Assembly: GCA_044358015.1 (NCBI GenBank)
Contig: JBIKOO010000004.1
Coordinates: forward strand, 1 to 64,000
Source: Casp-actino8 sp044358015
GTDB taxonomy: Bacteria; Actinomycetota; Acidimicrobiia; Acidimicrobiales; Ilumatobacteraceae
DNA: 64,000 nucleotides
Direction of reading: 5' to 3'
Of the stretch, positions 26,493 through 35,752 are shown in pieces; positions within the stretch are counted from its first letter, which is position 1; each line of letters opens with the position of its first letter. Position numbers and translations under genes: made by a program. Below the pieces are notes generated by a model. That model made no database searches. It worked only from the letters and a program-made list of their open reading frames with translations, and had not been told where the DNA came from.

Positions 26493-26525
26493 AACGAGCG
26501 AGGACTTCCCACTAAGGTTCGTCGT

Positions 26526-27296
26526 GTGGCAATCACAATTGACTTTTCTGGACAACTAGCCCTCATTACGGGTGGCACTAAGGGTGTGGGCAGGGGGATT
26601 GCGCAACGATTTGCCGATGCAGGAGCACAAGTCGTCGTGTGCGCTCGTTCAATCCCCGATGATTTGCCCAAGGACTGGGCGGCTTATCCCGTTGACCTTC
26701 GTGATGCCGATCAAGTCACGGCCCTTATTGATCAAATTGTTGACCGATTTGGTCACATCGACATCTTGGTCAATAATGCCGGAGGAAGTCCTCCATCTGA
26801 TACTTCGACTGGTTCAGCCAACTTTGCGCAAAAGATTGTGGCGGTCAATTTGTTCTCGGCGATGTGGTGCAGTCAGGCCGCCAATCGCCACATGCAAAAT
26901 CAACCAAACGGCGGCTCAATCGTGAACATCGGAAGTGTCTCGGCTGAACGTCCTGCGCCGACTGTGGCTGCGTATGGCGCTGCGAAAGCTGCGCTCGCGA
27001 ATTACACGCGCACGACTGGTCAAGAGTGGTTGCCGAAAGTGCGTGTCAATTTAGTGACCGTCGGAATGGTGCGAACAGAATTAGCACACCTGCATTACGG
27101 AGACGAAGAAGGTGTGCGTCGCACCGGTGCACAAATTCCGATCGGACGTTTGGCTGAACCAGCCGAGATTGGTGACGTATGCGTGTACTTATCGTCGTCG
27201 ATGGCGTCGTATGTGAGTGGTGCATCAATTGAAGCCCATGGTGGCGGAGATTGGCCGCCATTTTTAGATACTCCATTTCGTGATACTGGAAAGTAA
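26526..27296 (+). CDS. Short-chain dehydrogenase divergent from echA20 (Rv3549c-like)
   Basis: A 256-residue SDR starting at GTG 26526. The cofactor motif TGGTKGVG is near residues 15-22, NNAGG follows the fourth strand and YGAAK is the active site. In mycobacteria an SDR gene (Rv3549c) also diverges from echA20, so this is the likely positional counterpart, supporting a conserved steroid-degradation locus. The product's exact step is not established. Confidence 0.85.
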   Translation: MAITIDFSGQLALITGGTKGVGRGIAQRFADAGAQVVVCARSIPDDLPKDWAAYPVDLRDADQVTALIDQIVDRFGHIDILVNNAGGSPPSDTSTGSANFAQKIVAVNLFSAMWCSQAANRHMQNQPNGGSIVNIGSVSAERPAPTVAAYGAAKAALANYTRTTGQEWLPKVRVNLVTVGMVRTELAHLHYGDEEGVRRTGAQIPIGRLAEPAEIGDVCVYLSSSMASYVSGASIEAHGGGDWPPFLDTPFRDTGK

Positions 27297-27301
27297 ATCC
27301 G

Positions 27302-29005
27302 ATGGCCAATCAACCGTGGTGGCGTAACGCAGTTATTTATCAGGTGTACGTACGTTCATTCGCTGATGGCAATGGCGATGGTGCTGGTGACCTCATTGGT
27401 TTGCTTGATCATCTTGAATACATAGCTTCGCTCGGTGTTGATGGCATTTGGCTCAACCCGTGCTATCCGTCGCCTCAAATGGATCACGGTTATGACGTGT
27501 CGGACTATTTCGATATTGAGCCCGCCTATGGCGATCTCGAGATCTTTGATCAACTCATGACGCGGGCGAACAAACTTGGTTTACGGATTTTGATGGACGT
27601 AGTGCCGAATCACTGCAGTGATCAACATGCTTGGTTTACTGAAGCAGTAGCAGCCGGACGTGGAAGTAGAGAGCGCGAACGATTTTGGTTTCGTGAGGGT
27701 CAAGGTGTCAATGGTGAATTGCCTCCGAACAATTGGAAAGCAGTTTTTGGTGGAGGTGCGTGGTCGCGTATTACCGAACCTGATGGAACGCCAGGGCAGT
27801 GGTACCTGCATACCTTTACGCCGTGGCAACCAGATTTCAATTGGCTCAACGAAGATGTTGTCGATTACTTCGACCGTATGTTGCGTTTCTGGTTTGATCG
27901 CGGAGTCGATGGCTTCAGAGTTGATGCGGTGACCGTTGTTGGAAAGCATCCTGATCTTCCCGACGCTCCGACGATTGCGGGCGCCGTCGCCGAAACAGAT
28001 GCATGGGCTTTCAACCCGTACACGGTCTTCTGGCCATCGGCGCATGACGCATGGCGTCACTGGCGCGAAGTGATCAACCAGTACGAACGGGATCATCCAA
28101 GTCGTGAGTTGGTGACAGTTTCTGAGGCATACACGCCAGGCAAACCAGATTTGCTCTTGCGTTATGTTGAGCCTGATCAGTTTCATCAGTCATTCACTTT
28201 TGACTTGTTGTTGAGTCCATGGAATGCGCTGAGTTTTCACAAGGCCGCAGCGCGTTCATATCAAGCACTGCATGACGCAGGCGCAACATTGACGTGGGCT
28301 CTCAATAACCATGACGCACATCGAGTTGTGACTCGTTACGGCCGTGCAGATGCCCACCTGATGTCGTCGTGGACCGGAAGCAACTTAGTGAACAGTGACG
28401 CACCGGTTGACTTAGAACTCGGTCATCGACGAGCGCGTGCTGCAGCACTACTCATTCTTGGTTTGCCGGGTGCTGCATACCTCTATATGGGTGAAGAACT
28501 TGGGTTGCCTGAAGTATTAGATATCCCTGATTCAGCGCGCCAAGATCCAATCTTTGCCAGAACAGAAGGCCGTGAGAAGGGTCGAGATGGCTGCCGCGTG
28601 CCAATGCCGTGGACTACTGAATCACTCAGCCTCAACGGATTTTCTACTTCACCATCGGCGAAGGCATGGATGCCACAACCAGCAGGTTGGGGAGAGATGT
28701 CCGTCGAAGTTCAAGAACAACTCGCAGGCTCGATGTTGCACCTGTATCGACAGGCTCTCCAGTTGCGTTCACGCTTGGTTGATGAAGGCGAAGAGATCGA
28801 GTTCGTCGGTGACGGCGCTAATGGACTGTTTTCCTTTACGCGTGGCTCATGCGCCGTGATTGTGAATACTGCCGACGATTTTGTGGAACTCCCAGCAGCG
28901 CTTGTTGCTCATCGTTCAGTCATTTTGGAATCTGTCAGCGGTGCGATGACCAATCGTGACGGGTCAAAGTTGCTGGCGGGCAATACGGCAGTATGGTTGG
29001 GGTAA
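27302..29005 (+). CDS. Glycoside hydrolase family 13 alpha-glucosidase
   Basis: A 567-residue oligo-1,6-glucosidase/alpha-glucosidase-like GH13 enzyme. MDVVPNH (98-104) is conserved region I. The nucleophile is Asp208 in FRVDAV, the acid/base Glu275 in VSEAY and the transition-state Asp338 in NNHD. There is no signal peptide, so it acts on imported or internal alpha-glucosides such as maltose, isomaltose or trehalose-type sugars. It begins 5 nt after the SDR stop, but a functional link with the steroid locus is doubtful. Confidence 0.9.
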   Translation: MANQPWWRNAVIYQVYVRSFADGNGDGAGDLIGLLDHLEYIASLGVDGIWLNPCYPSPQMDHGYDVSDYFDIEPAYGDLEIFDQLMTRANKLGLRILMDVVPNHCSDQHAWFTEAVAAGRGSRERERFWFREGQGVNGELPPNNWKAVFGGGAWSRITEPDGTPGQWYLHTFTPWQPDFNWLNEDVVDYFDRMLRFWFDRGVDGFRVDAVTVVGKHPDLPDAPTIAGAVAETDAWAFNPYTVFWPSAHDAWRHWREVINQYERDHPSRELVTVSEAYTPGKPDLLLRYVEPDQFHQSFTFDLLLSPWNALSFHKAAARSYQALHDAGATLTWALNNHDAHRVVTRYGRADAHLMSSWTGSNLVNSDAPVDLELGHRRARAAALLILGLPGAAYLYMGEELGLPEVLDIPDSARQDPIFARTEGREKGRDGCRVPMPWTTESLSLNGFSTSPSAKAWMPQPAGWGEMSVEVQEQLAGSMLHLYRQALQLRSRLVDEGEEIEFVGDGANGLFSFTRGSCAVIVNTADDFVELPAALVAHRSVILESVSGAMTNRDGSKLLAGNTAVWLG

Positions 29006-29028
29006 CTCACAGCGTTTAGAGTTGGCGT

Positions 29029-30066
29029 ATGGATGTCGTTTGGACCGATCTGCACCGTCATCAAAATCCGAAGATGGAAATCAATCTTGGGCAACCTATT
29101 CCGACGTTCGAACGTCCCGATCGGGCCGAGACAATTCGCCAACAACTTGAAACTGATGCACGTTTCACATTCATTGGTCTGAAAGAACATGGTCGTGCGC
29201 CGATTGAAGCAGTGCATGCACTCGGGCTCATTGATTATCTAGAAAAAGCGTGGCCAGAAATTCACGCTGCAACTGGACGGCGTGAATTTGCTCCAGAAGC
29301 AATGTTGCATGTTGGTCTTCGCGAAGGAATGAGCGCGGCGCGACCACCCGAAGGTGCTGCAGCCGCATTTGGTTATTGGTGTTACGAAACTGCGACGCCC
29401 ATGGTTGAGGGAACATACCTTGCTTCGCGTGCGTCGGTCGATGTGGCTCTCACCGCTGCCGAGAAAATTCTTGCTGGTGCTCCTTCGGCATATGGATTGT
29501 GTCGTCCACCCGGACACCACGCAGCAGCCAATGTGTTCGGTGGTTTTTGCTATTTCAATAATGCAGCCATTGCGGCGCATCATGTGGCGACAACGACCGG
29601 CACCAAGGTGACGGTTCTAGATGTTGACTATCACCATGGCAACGGTACGCAACAGATTTTCTACGAACGCGATGACGTGCAGTTTGTTTCGCTTCACGGT
29701 GACCCGAAGCGCGCGTATCCATGGTTCATTGGTCACGAAGATGAAACTGGTACGGGCAAAGGCCGGGGCTACAACATCAACGTGGCGTTCGGACCAGAAG
29801 CTGAAGACGATGAGTATGTTTCGCGTCTTGCTGGAGTCTGCGAACAGATCGCGTCGTTTGCGCCGTCCGTGGTGATCGTGTCATTAGGTGTTGACACCTA
29901 TTGGAATGACCCGATCAGTGACTTGGCATTGACAACTGATGGGTACCGTCGTTGCGGTGAAGTGGTGAAGCAACTCGGTTTGCCGACATTGATTCTGCAA
30001 GAGGGCGGATACGACATTGAGGCAATTGGCCGTAATGTCCACGCTTGGATCTCGCCCTTTGCCTAA
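29029..30066 (+). CDS. Histone-deacetylase-family amidohydrolase (acetylpolyamine-type)
   Basis: A 345-residue arginase/deacetylase-fold protein. RPPGHHAA puts the catalytic His pair at 163-164, DVDYHHGNGT (198-207) contains zinc ligands Asp200 and His202, and GVDTYWNDPIS provides a third acidic ligand. EGGYD near the C-terminus contains the transition-state Tyr. The VDTYxxDPIS pattern is typical of bacterial acetylpolyamine amidohydrolases, which release acetate from N-acetylputrescine-like compounds. It converges on the LLM gene with zero spacing. Confidence 0.87.
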   Translation: MDVVWTDLHRHQNPKMEINLGQPIPTFERPDRAETIRQQLETDARFTFIGLKEHGRAPIEAVHALGLIDYLEKAWPEIHAATGRREFAPEAMLHVGLREGMSAARPPEGAAAAFGYWCYETATPMVEGTYLASRASVDVALTAAEKILAGAPSAYGLCRPPGHHAAANVFGGFCYFNNAAIAAHHVATTTGTKVTVLDVDYHHGNGTQQIFYERDDVQFVSLHGDPKRAYPWFIGHEDETGTGKGRGYNINVAFGPEAEDDEYVSRLAGVCEQIASFAPSVVIVSLGVDTYWNDPISDLALTTDGYRRCGEVVKQLGLPTLILQEGGYDIEAIGRNVHAWISPFA

Positions 30067-30972
30067 CTAGTTCTGCAAGGGAAGCAATTGTTCAGCGGCA
30101 ACCGCCAGATGATCGCACCATTCGTTGGCCGACTTTGGCTCAACAATGGGCAAAACCACAAACTTTGAAATTCCAGCATCAACAAATTGCTTGATGAACT
30201 CTTGGAGTGCGGGCCAACCTTGTGGCACGAGTTGGTTGATGTCGTCAAGATCGGGTCGGCGGGCCATCAACGCTTTGATCACAGTGTCGGGGAGTGGACC
30301 ATGGGCGTAGGGAATGAGGGCTCCGAAATGTTCGGGATCGATTTCGCGTTCATGCTCGGTGGCGACACGTTGAATCTCGATGCGACCACGTTCGGCATCG
30401 GCCGGAGTTACGAAACTCGGAAGCCAACCATCGGCCAAACGTCCGACACGCTTCAGTTCGCTCGGGGCAATACCACCGAGCCAGACATCGGGAGAACCGT
30501 TAAGTGGTTTAGGTTGAACTCGTAGATCGTCGTAATTGAAATAGGTGCCGTGGTGGGTGACAGATGGTTGAGTCCAACAGGCGCGAATGACTTCAAGTGC
30601 CTCATTAAATCGCTTCGCGCGTTCTTCGCGGACTACGCCGAATGCTTGTTGCTCGTGCGGATCGGCAACACCTAGTCCGAAGGCTGGCAGTAGGCGACCA
30701 TTAGAGAGGCGATCAAGAGTTGCAAGTTCTTTGGCAAGAATGACGGGGTTGCGACCTGGCAACACCATCACACTCATTCCAAATTTCAATTTGGTGGTAC
30801 GTCCAGCAGCGAATGACATCGCCACAAGAGGATCCGGTGCTTCTCCACCAATTCGTTCGCTCAGCCACAGGCTGTCGAATTTGAGCGATTCAAGTGCATC
30901 AACAACTTGAGTAAAACCATCGTCGTTGAGATTGGTGCGAACACCCAGGCCGTAACCAATACGTATTTTCAT
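30067..30972 (-). CDS. LLM-class F420-dependent oxidoreductase
   Basis: A 301-residue luciferase-like TIM-barrel protein. Typical segments are SLKFDSLWLSER, VMVLPGRNPVILAKELATLD and GRLLPAFGLGV, the last being the cofactor-binding strand. Actinobacterial members with this pattern usually use coenzyme F420. The substrate is unknown. Its start overlaps the stop of the alpha/beta hydrolase by 4 bp, so the two form a small minus-strand operon. Confidence 0.85.
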   Translation of the reverse strand: MKIRIGYGLGVRTNLNDDGFTQVVDALESLKFDSLWLSERIGGEAPDPLVAMSFAAGRTTKLKFGMSVMVLPGRNPVILAKELATLDRLSNGRLLPAFGLGVADPHEQQAFGVVREERAKRFNEALEVIRACWTQPSVTHHGTYFNYDDLRVQPKPLNGSPDVWLGGIAPSELKRVGRLADGWLPSFVTPADAERGRIEIQRVATEHEREIDPEHFGALIPYAHGPLPDTVIKALMARRPDLDDINQLVPQGWPALQEFIKQFVDAGISKFVVLPIVEPKSANEWCDHLAVAAEQLLPLQN

Positions 30973-31694
30973 GAATTGGCAATCCGTTCAAGAATGTCGG
31001 CAGTTTCTTTGACCATCGACACGAATGGTGAGTGATCGGTATCAAGCGTGACTACGTCGTTGCAAAGTTGCGACATTATCTTTTGATGTTCAGGATGTAC
31101 TGCTTGATCTTGTGAGCACAACACATACGTTGATGAAATGGTGTCTCGCGGAGAGCCAGTGACTTCTTGTGTCATGGTCACCATGGGTTGAGGCGAAAGG
31201 CGAGCGATAGACGCAGCAATAACGCCGCTATCGCAACAGCCATAAAGGGCTTCCTGGGCTAGTGCTGGATTGATGGTTGTATTCGCATCGTCAATGACCA
31301 CCATTGCGCCGCCGAGAGCGGTGTCGTGACGCGGCATGGCCATCAGTTGTGACATCACGCTTTGGCCAGCATCGGGTGCAAAGGCCGCCAAATAGACGAG
31401 GTGCGAAACAGTCGCACTTGAAGATGCAGCCTGCGAAATAACGGCTCCGCCGTAACTGTGCCCCACGAGTACAACGTCGTCAACGCCACGGGCATGGAGT
31501 GAAGCGAGAACATCAGCGACACATTGCGCATCACCGTAAAAATCGGTGAGCGGCAATGGTGAGGCACCGTGACCGGGTAGGTCAATGGCCAAACTCGCAA
31601 TTCCGCGACGATCAAGTTCGGCCTGTAACGCACCAAAACACCACGCTCCATGCCAAGCACCATGAACTAAAACCAAATGTCGAGGTGAGGTCAT
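30969..31694 (-). CDS. Alpha/beta hydrolase (EstC/MES-like esterase)
   Basis: A 241-residue alpha/beta hydrolase. HGAWHGAWCF is the oxyanion-hole segment, GHSYGG carries nucleophile Ser80, and DTDHSPF near the C-terminus supplies the catalytic His. This short HGAWHG type resembles plant methyl esterase/hydroxynitrile-lyase-like bacterial esterases. ATG 31694 is used; ATG 31700 two codons earlier is equally possible. It diverges from the SDR at 31763. Confidence 0.83.
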   Translation of the reverse strand: MTSPRHLVLVHGAWHGAWCFGALQAELDRRGIASLAIDLPGHGASPLPLTDFYGDAQCVADVLASLHARGVDDVVLVGHSYGGAVISQAASSSATVSHLVYLAAFAPDAGQSVMSQLMAMPRHDTALGGAMVVIDDANTTINPALAQEALYGCCDSGVIAASIARLSPQPMVTMTQEVTGSPRDTISSTYVLCSQDQAVHPEHQKIMSQLCNDVVTLDTDHSPFVSMVKETADILERIANS

Positions 31695-31762
31695 CTGCAT
31701 ATCGTGCCACAGACAACACCTCAAATGGGAAGGTTGCGCCGAGTCCCCGTAACCTTGCTGGC

Positions 31763-32554
31763 ATGTCAACTGCCGAATCAGCAACAAATAACGCCGCCAA
31801 TCCTTTGAACACTTTCCGCCTTGATGGTCGAGTCGCGATCGTGACTGGAGCCTCTTCAGGTCTTGGGGTTCAATTCGCTCGCACACTGCACGCTGTTGGC
31901 GCGACAGTTGTTTTGGCCGCCCGTCGCCTTGATCGCCTTGAAGCATTGGTCAAAGAGCTTCCAGGTTCAATCGCGATTGCCGTTGACCTGAGTTTGGCTG
32001 AAGATCGCGAACGTTTAGTTGCCGAAACCGTTCGTCAAGTTGGCCCGCCACGAATTTTGGTTAACAACGCCGGGGTCGGCCACAAAGTTGCTGTCGAAGA
32101 CGAAGATCTCGACACCTTCCGTACTGCGATGGAAATCAACGTCACGGCAATTTGGCATCTCTCAAAGTTGTGCGCTCCGTATATGAAAGAAGCGGGCAGC
32201 GGAAACATTGTCAATATCGCTTCAATCTTGGGACTTGTAGGTTCGGCGCCAATTAAACAAGCCCATTACTGCGCATCAAAAGGTGCGGTCATTAACCTCA
32301 CCCGTGAACTTGGTATGCAGTGGGCTCGTCGTGGTATTCGAGTGAATGCAATTTGCCCAGGTTGGTTCCCCTCAGAAATGACCCAAGGTATGGATGACGA
32401 ATCAAGCATGAATTTCATGCGCGCAAACTCACCATTACCGCGCATGGGTGAATTGCACGAATTAGATGGCGCACTTCTTTTGCTCGCGAGCGATGCAGCT
32501 TCATTCATGATCGGTCAGCATGTTGTTGTTGACGGTGGTTGGACTGCTCGATGA
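31763..32554 (+). CDS. Short-chain dehydrogenase/reductase
   Basis: A 263-residue classical SDR with an N-terminal tail of about 18 residues. TGASSGLG is the nucleotide motif, NNAGVG follows, and the active site is Ser in NIASILG with YCASK. An Arg pair after strand 2 (AARRLDR) suggests NADP preference. The stop overlaps the DUF952 gene start (ATGA), giving a two-gene operon. Substrate not predictable. Confidence 0.88.
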   Translation: MSTAESATNNAANPLNTFRLDGRVAIVTGASSGLGVQFARTLHAVGATVVLAARRLDRLEALVKELPGSIAIAVDLSLAEDRERLVAETVRQVGPPRILVNNAGVGHKVAVEDEDLDTFRTAMEINVTAIWHLSKLCAPYMKEAGSGNIVNIASILGLVGSAPIKQAHYCASKGAVINLTRELGMQWARRGIRVNAICPGWFPSEMTQGMDDESSMNFMRANSPLPRMGELHELDGALLLLASDAASFMIGQHVVVDGGWTAR

Positions 32555-32865
32555 TTTTGCATCTCGCTATTCGTGCCGATTGGGAACAGGCCAAATTAAG
32601 TGGCAACTATCCCTGGTCGACGCGCGGAATCTCGGTTGCGGATGAGGGCTATACCCACTGCAGCTACGAGAGTCAGTGGAAGGGTGTTCGCGATCGTTTC
32701 TATAGCGATCTTGCTGACAGAGATTTAGTACTGCTCGAAATTGATGAAGAGAAATTGACGAGCAAAGTTGTATTCGAGCAACTGGGCGCAGCACCCGAAG
32801 CTTTCCCGCACATCTATGGCTGCATTGATATCGCTGCAGTTGTTAACGAACGGCCGATTGCTTAG
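32551..32865 (+). CDS. DUF952-family protein
   Basis: A 104-residue protein of the DUF952 family, recognisable from the N-terminal ILHLAIRADWEQA and GYTHCSYESQ with the FPHIYGCI motif near the C-terminus. No biochemical function is established. It is translationally coupled to the SDR (ATGA overlap). Its TAG stop overlaps the stop codon of the convergent amidase within one TTAG tetranucleotide. Confidence 0.82.
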   Translation: MILHLAIRADWEQAKLSGNYPWSTRGISVADEGYTHCSYESQWKGVRDRFYSDLADRDLVLLEIDEEKLTSKVVFEQLGAAPEAFPHIYGCIDIAAVVNERPIA

Positions 32866-34301
32866 AAATCTGGGGTGAGGTGCGCCCATGGTGCGGCTTG
32901 CTCAAGTTGTGAAGCCACGCGAATCAACACATCTTCGCGACCATACGCGGCGACAAGTTGCATGCCAATGGGTAGTCCATCTGCGTTGCGGTGCAGTGGC
33001 AAGCTGATAGCGGGTTGGCCACTGATATTGAATTGCGATGTAAATGAGACCCAGGCACCAGCAGTCATTAGAGGTGTCATCGGACGCGCGGGATTGTTTG
33101 GCATTGAACCAATCGGAAGTGGTGGTGCGGCGAGGGTCGGCGTCAGCAGTAAATCCCAACCTTGAGTCCACCATGATTGAATGGCGCGACGGAAAAGGAC
33201 TGAACTTGCTTGTGCCAACGAGAAGTCAACGCCATTCACACCTTTGGCAAATTCGGCTTGCGCCCAGTTCATTGCTTCAATATCGTCGGGAGTCATTTCG
33301 CGACCGAGAGCATCGCTAAATCGACGAATAGCGGTACCCATGTTGGTGCTCCACAACATGCTGAAGGCTCGACCTATCTCATTGTCAGAGAAGATGTCTG
33401 GGAAACCAGGTTCAACGTGGTGCCCAAGTGACTCCAACAACTTCGCTGTTTTGTGCACACCCTCAACACAGTCAGCATGTACATCGCCACCGCGTGGATT
33501 GAAGTCGAGCATGCCGATGCGTAAGCGACCTGGGTCGGCGCCAACTTCTTCGATAAATGGGCGTCGGGGTGTTGGAGCGATGATCACATCACCTATTCCA
33601 GGACCATGTGTTGCATCAAGGAGGCGTGCCGAGTCGCGAACTGTTCGACTCACGCAGTGCTCAACGCCAAGATTACTTTCGTCGCGGTAAGGCCCCATTG
33701 AAATTCGACCTTGTGAAACTTTGAGTCCGACAAGACCACAACAAGCCGCCGGAATACGAATAGATCCACCGCCATCACTGGCATGAGCGATTGGAACAAT
33801 GCCAGCAGCAACTGCCGATGCCGATCCACCACTTGATCCGCCTGAAGTGCGAGTGAGGTCCCAGGGATTACGCGTTGGTCCCCATGCTTCTGGTTCGGTG
33901 ACGGGAACACTTCCGAACTCTGGACTGTTGCCGCGACCGATTGAAATCAACCCAGCGGCTTTGTAGCGCGCGACGAGTGTGGTGTCTTCAGTTGAAACGT
34001 AGTTAGCAGCTTTGTACGCCTTGCTGCCGTTACTGAGTGGTTTGCCAGCTTCGGCTGCGTAGAGATCTTTCAAAAGGTATGGGACACCGCGAAACGGACC
34101 GTCGGGAAGAGCATTGCTTGCGGCGAGCTGTCGTGCATCTTCAAACCAGCGATATGTCAAAGCGTTGAGCTTGGAGTCGTAACGCTCGACACGCTCAATG
34201 GCCGCATTGACCATTTCAAGCGGTGAAACTTTGCCGGAGGCGACTAATTCGGATTGAGCGGTGGCATCAAGCCAGCGGGTGTCATCAGCGAGTGAACTCA
34301 T
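32862..34301 (-). CDS. Amidase-signature-family hydrolase
   Basis: A 479-residue amidase. The catalytic Ser-cisSer-Lys triad is visible: Lys78 in LLKDLY, Ser156 in GGSSGGSAS and nucleophile Ser180 in SDGGGSIRIPA. Enzymes of this family hydrolyse carboxamides, ureas or cyclic amides; this stand-alone form is not GatA because gatB and gatC are absent. It diverges from the MFS gene at 34341 across 39 nt and could act on imported amides. Confidence 0.9.
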   Translation of the reverse strand: MSSLADDTRWLDATAQSELVASGKVSPLEMVNAAIERVERYDSKLNALTYRWFEDARQLAASNALPDGPFRGVPYLLKDLYAAEAGKPLSNGSKAYKAANYVSTEDTTLVARYKAAGLISIGRGNSPEFGSVPVTEPEAWGPTRNPWDLTRTSGGSSGGSASAVAAGIVPIAHASDGGGSIRIPAACCGLVGLKVSQGRISMGPYRDESNLGVEHCVSRTVRDSARLLDATHGPGIGDVIIAPTPRRPFIEEVGADPGRLRIGMLDFNPRGGDVHADCVEGVHKTAKLLESLGHHVEPGFPDIFSDNEIGRAFSMLWSTNMGTAIRRFSDALGREMTPDDIEAMNWAQAEFAKGVNGVDFSLAQASSVLFRRAIQSWWTQGWDLLLTPTLAAPPLPIGSMPNNPARPMTPLMTAGAWVSFTSQFNISGQPAISLPLHRNADGLPIGMQLVAAYGREDVLIRVASQLEQAAPWAHLTPDF

Positions 34302-34340
34302 TATTCAATTGATAGCAGGTTTCGCTAAGGTGAACGGTCT

Positions 34341-35627
34341 GTGTCTGTCCCGAAACCATTAAATCCAGCCGAGAGCACTCGCGATTTGTTGAAGGTGGGG
34401 CCAGTTCGAAACCTGTTGGGCTCGAGCGTTTTCACTTCGTCTGGGGTGATGTTGCAGGCAACGGTGCTTGGCAAGCAGATTTATGACATCACTGGGCGCG
34501 AACTAGATATTGGCTTGCTGGGGCTCGCCGAGTTTCTTCCTGCGGCCTTATTAGTGTTGGTGACTGGCTCAGTCGCTGATCGATTTAATCGCAAACTTGT
34601 GGGTGGAATAGCGGTCGGTTTTGAACTCTTGAGTTCGCTTGCATTGGGTATTTACGCTCTCTCGAAACCAACTGCGGTATGGCCACTGTTTGTCATCGCT
34701 TTTATCTTTGGCTGCGCTCGGGCATTTGCTGCGCCATCTATCCGATCAATTCCACCGATGGTCGCTCCCGATGGGGCATTGCCACGAACCATTGCAATGT
34801 ATTCAGCAACATGGACAACCGCGGCGATCATCGGGCCAGCAACGGGCGGATTTCTCTATGCAGTCGATCCAAGCGTGGCGTATTTCGTATCAGCCGCATT
34901 GATCGGAATTGGTGTGTCATTTTTGCTGTCGATCAAGTTTGTTCGTCCACAGACACGACAAGCCTTGAAAGATAAAGCCGAGAAGGTTTCGTTGTATACG
35001 GCGCTTGAAGGGTTGCGATTTATTCGCCGAACTCCAATTTTGCTGGCGGCGATTTCGTTAGATCTTTTTGCAGTGCTATTTGGTGGTGCGGTAGCTCTAT
35101 TGCCGGCTATCGCAGAGGATCAGTTGCAAGTGGGTGACGTTGCGTATGGCTGGTTACGCGCGGCGCCTGGTATTGGCGCCGCGGTGATGGCAGTCTTTTT
35201 GGCATCGCGCCCAGTTACACGCAATGTCGGACGAACACTTTTGATTGTAGTTGGATTGTTCGGCGCAGCGACTGTTGCTTTAGGATTGACAACGTCGTAC
35301 ATCGTTGCTTTTCTGGCGCTAGTTCTTTTGTCTGGTTCAGACATGATCAGCGTGTATATCCGCGGAACGTTGGTTCCGCTGGTGACTCCAGATGACAAAC
35401 GCGGACGCGTGATGGCCGTTGAAAACGTGTTCATTGGTGCGAGCAACGAATTGGGCGCTTTTGAAAGTGGAGTAGCGGCTCAAGCATTTGGTACAAAGGC
35501 TGCAGTAGTGGGTGGTGGTGTCGCAACACTCGGAGTCGTGGCTTTGTTCTCAGTATTTTTCCCGACCCTTCGTCGAGTGGATCGCTTTGAAGACCTTGAA
35601 GGTCACGGCGACGAAGTTACGCAGTAA
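34341..35627 (+). CDS. MFS transporter (DHA3/EntS-like)
   Basis: A 428-residue membrane protein with about 12 hydrophobic helices, the loop signature TGSVADRFNRK after TM2, and the NPVRNLLGSSVF-like opening of the EntS/DHA3 group. The start is GTG 34341 and no strong ribosome-binding site precedes it. Likely an exporter of drugs, siderophores or metabolites at the cytoplasmic membrane. It stands alone, divergent from the amidase. Confidence 0.83.
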   Translation: MSVPKPLNPAESTRDLLKVGPVRNLLGSSVFTSSGVMLQATVLGKQIYDITGRELDIGLLGLAEFLPAALLVLVTGSVADRFNRKLVGGIAVGFELLSSLALGIYALSKPTAVWPLFVIAFIFGCARAFAAPSIRSIPPMVAPDGALPRTIAMYSATWTTAAIIGPATGGFLYAVDPSVAYFVSAALIGIGVSFLLSIKFVRPQTRQALKDKAEKVSLYTALEGLRFIRRTPILLAAISLDLFAVLFGGAVALLPAIAEDQLQVGDVAYGWLRAAPGIGAAVMAVFLASRPVTRNVGRTLLIVVGLFGAATVALGLTTSYIVAFLALVLLSGSDMISVYIRGTLVPLVTPDDKRGRVMAVENVFIGASNELGAFESGVAAQAFGTKAAVVGGGVATLGVVALFSVFFPTLRRVDRFEDLEGHGDEVTQ

Positions 35628-35752
35628 GCGATAGTCAATTCGATGAGCTTCTTCAAATCAATCGGAGTGATGAAGGGGAATAGGAGTTGTCTGGTTTCAG
35701 TAATCACAATACTGATGTCGGGTTGGGTTCGACTCGGGTATTCTTGTTCATT

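Noticed and set aside
27581..28186. Minus-strand frame of about 201 codons opposite the GH13 gene
   Set aside because: The GH13 frame carries all catalytic motifs; the antisense frame has no domain and no ribosome-binding site.
35695..35725. CAGTA/TACTG inverted repeat upstream of mscL
   Set aside because: Five-base arms with a 7-nt spacer and no promoter-like context; not distinguishable from chance.
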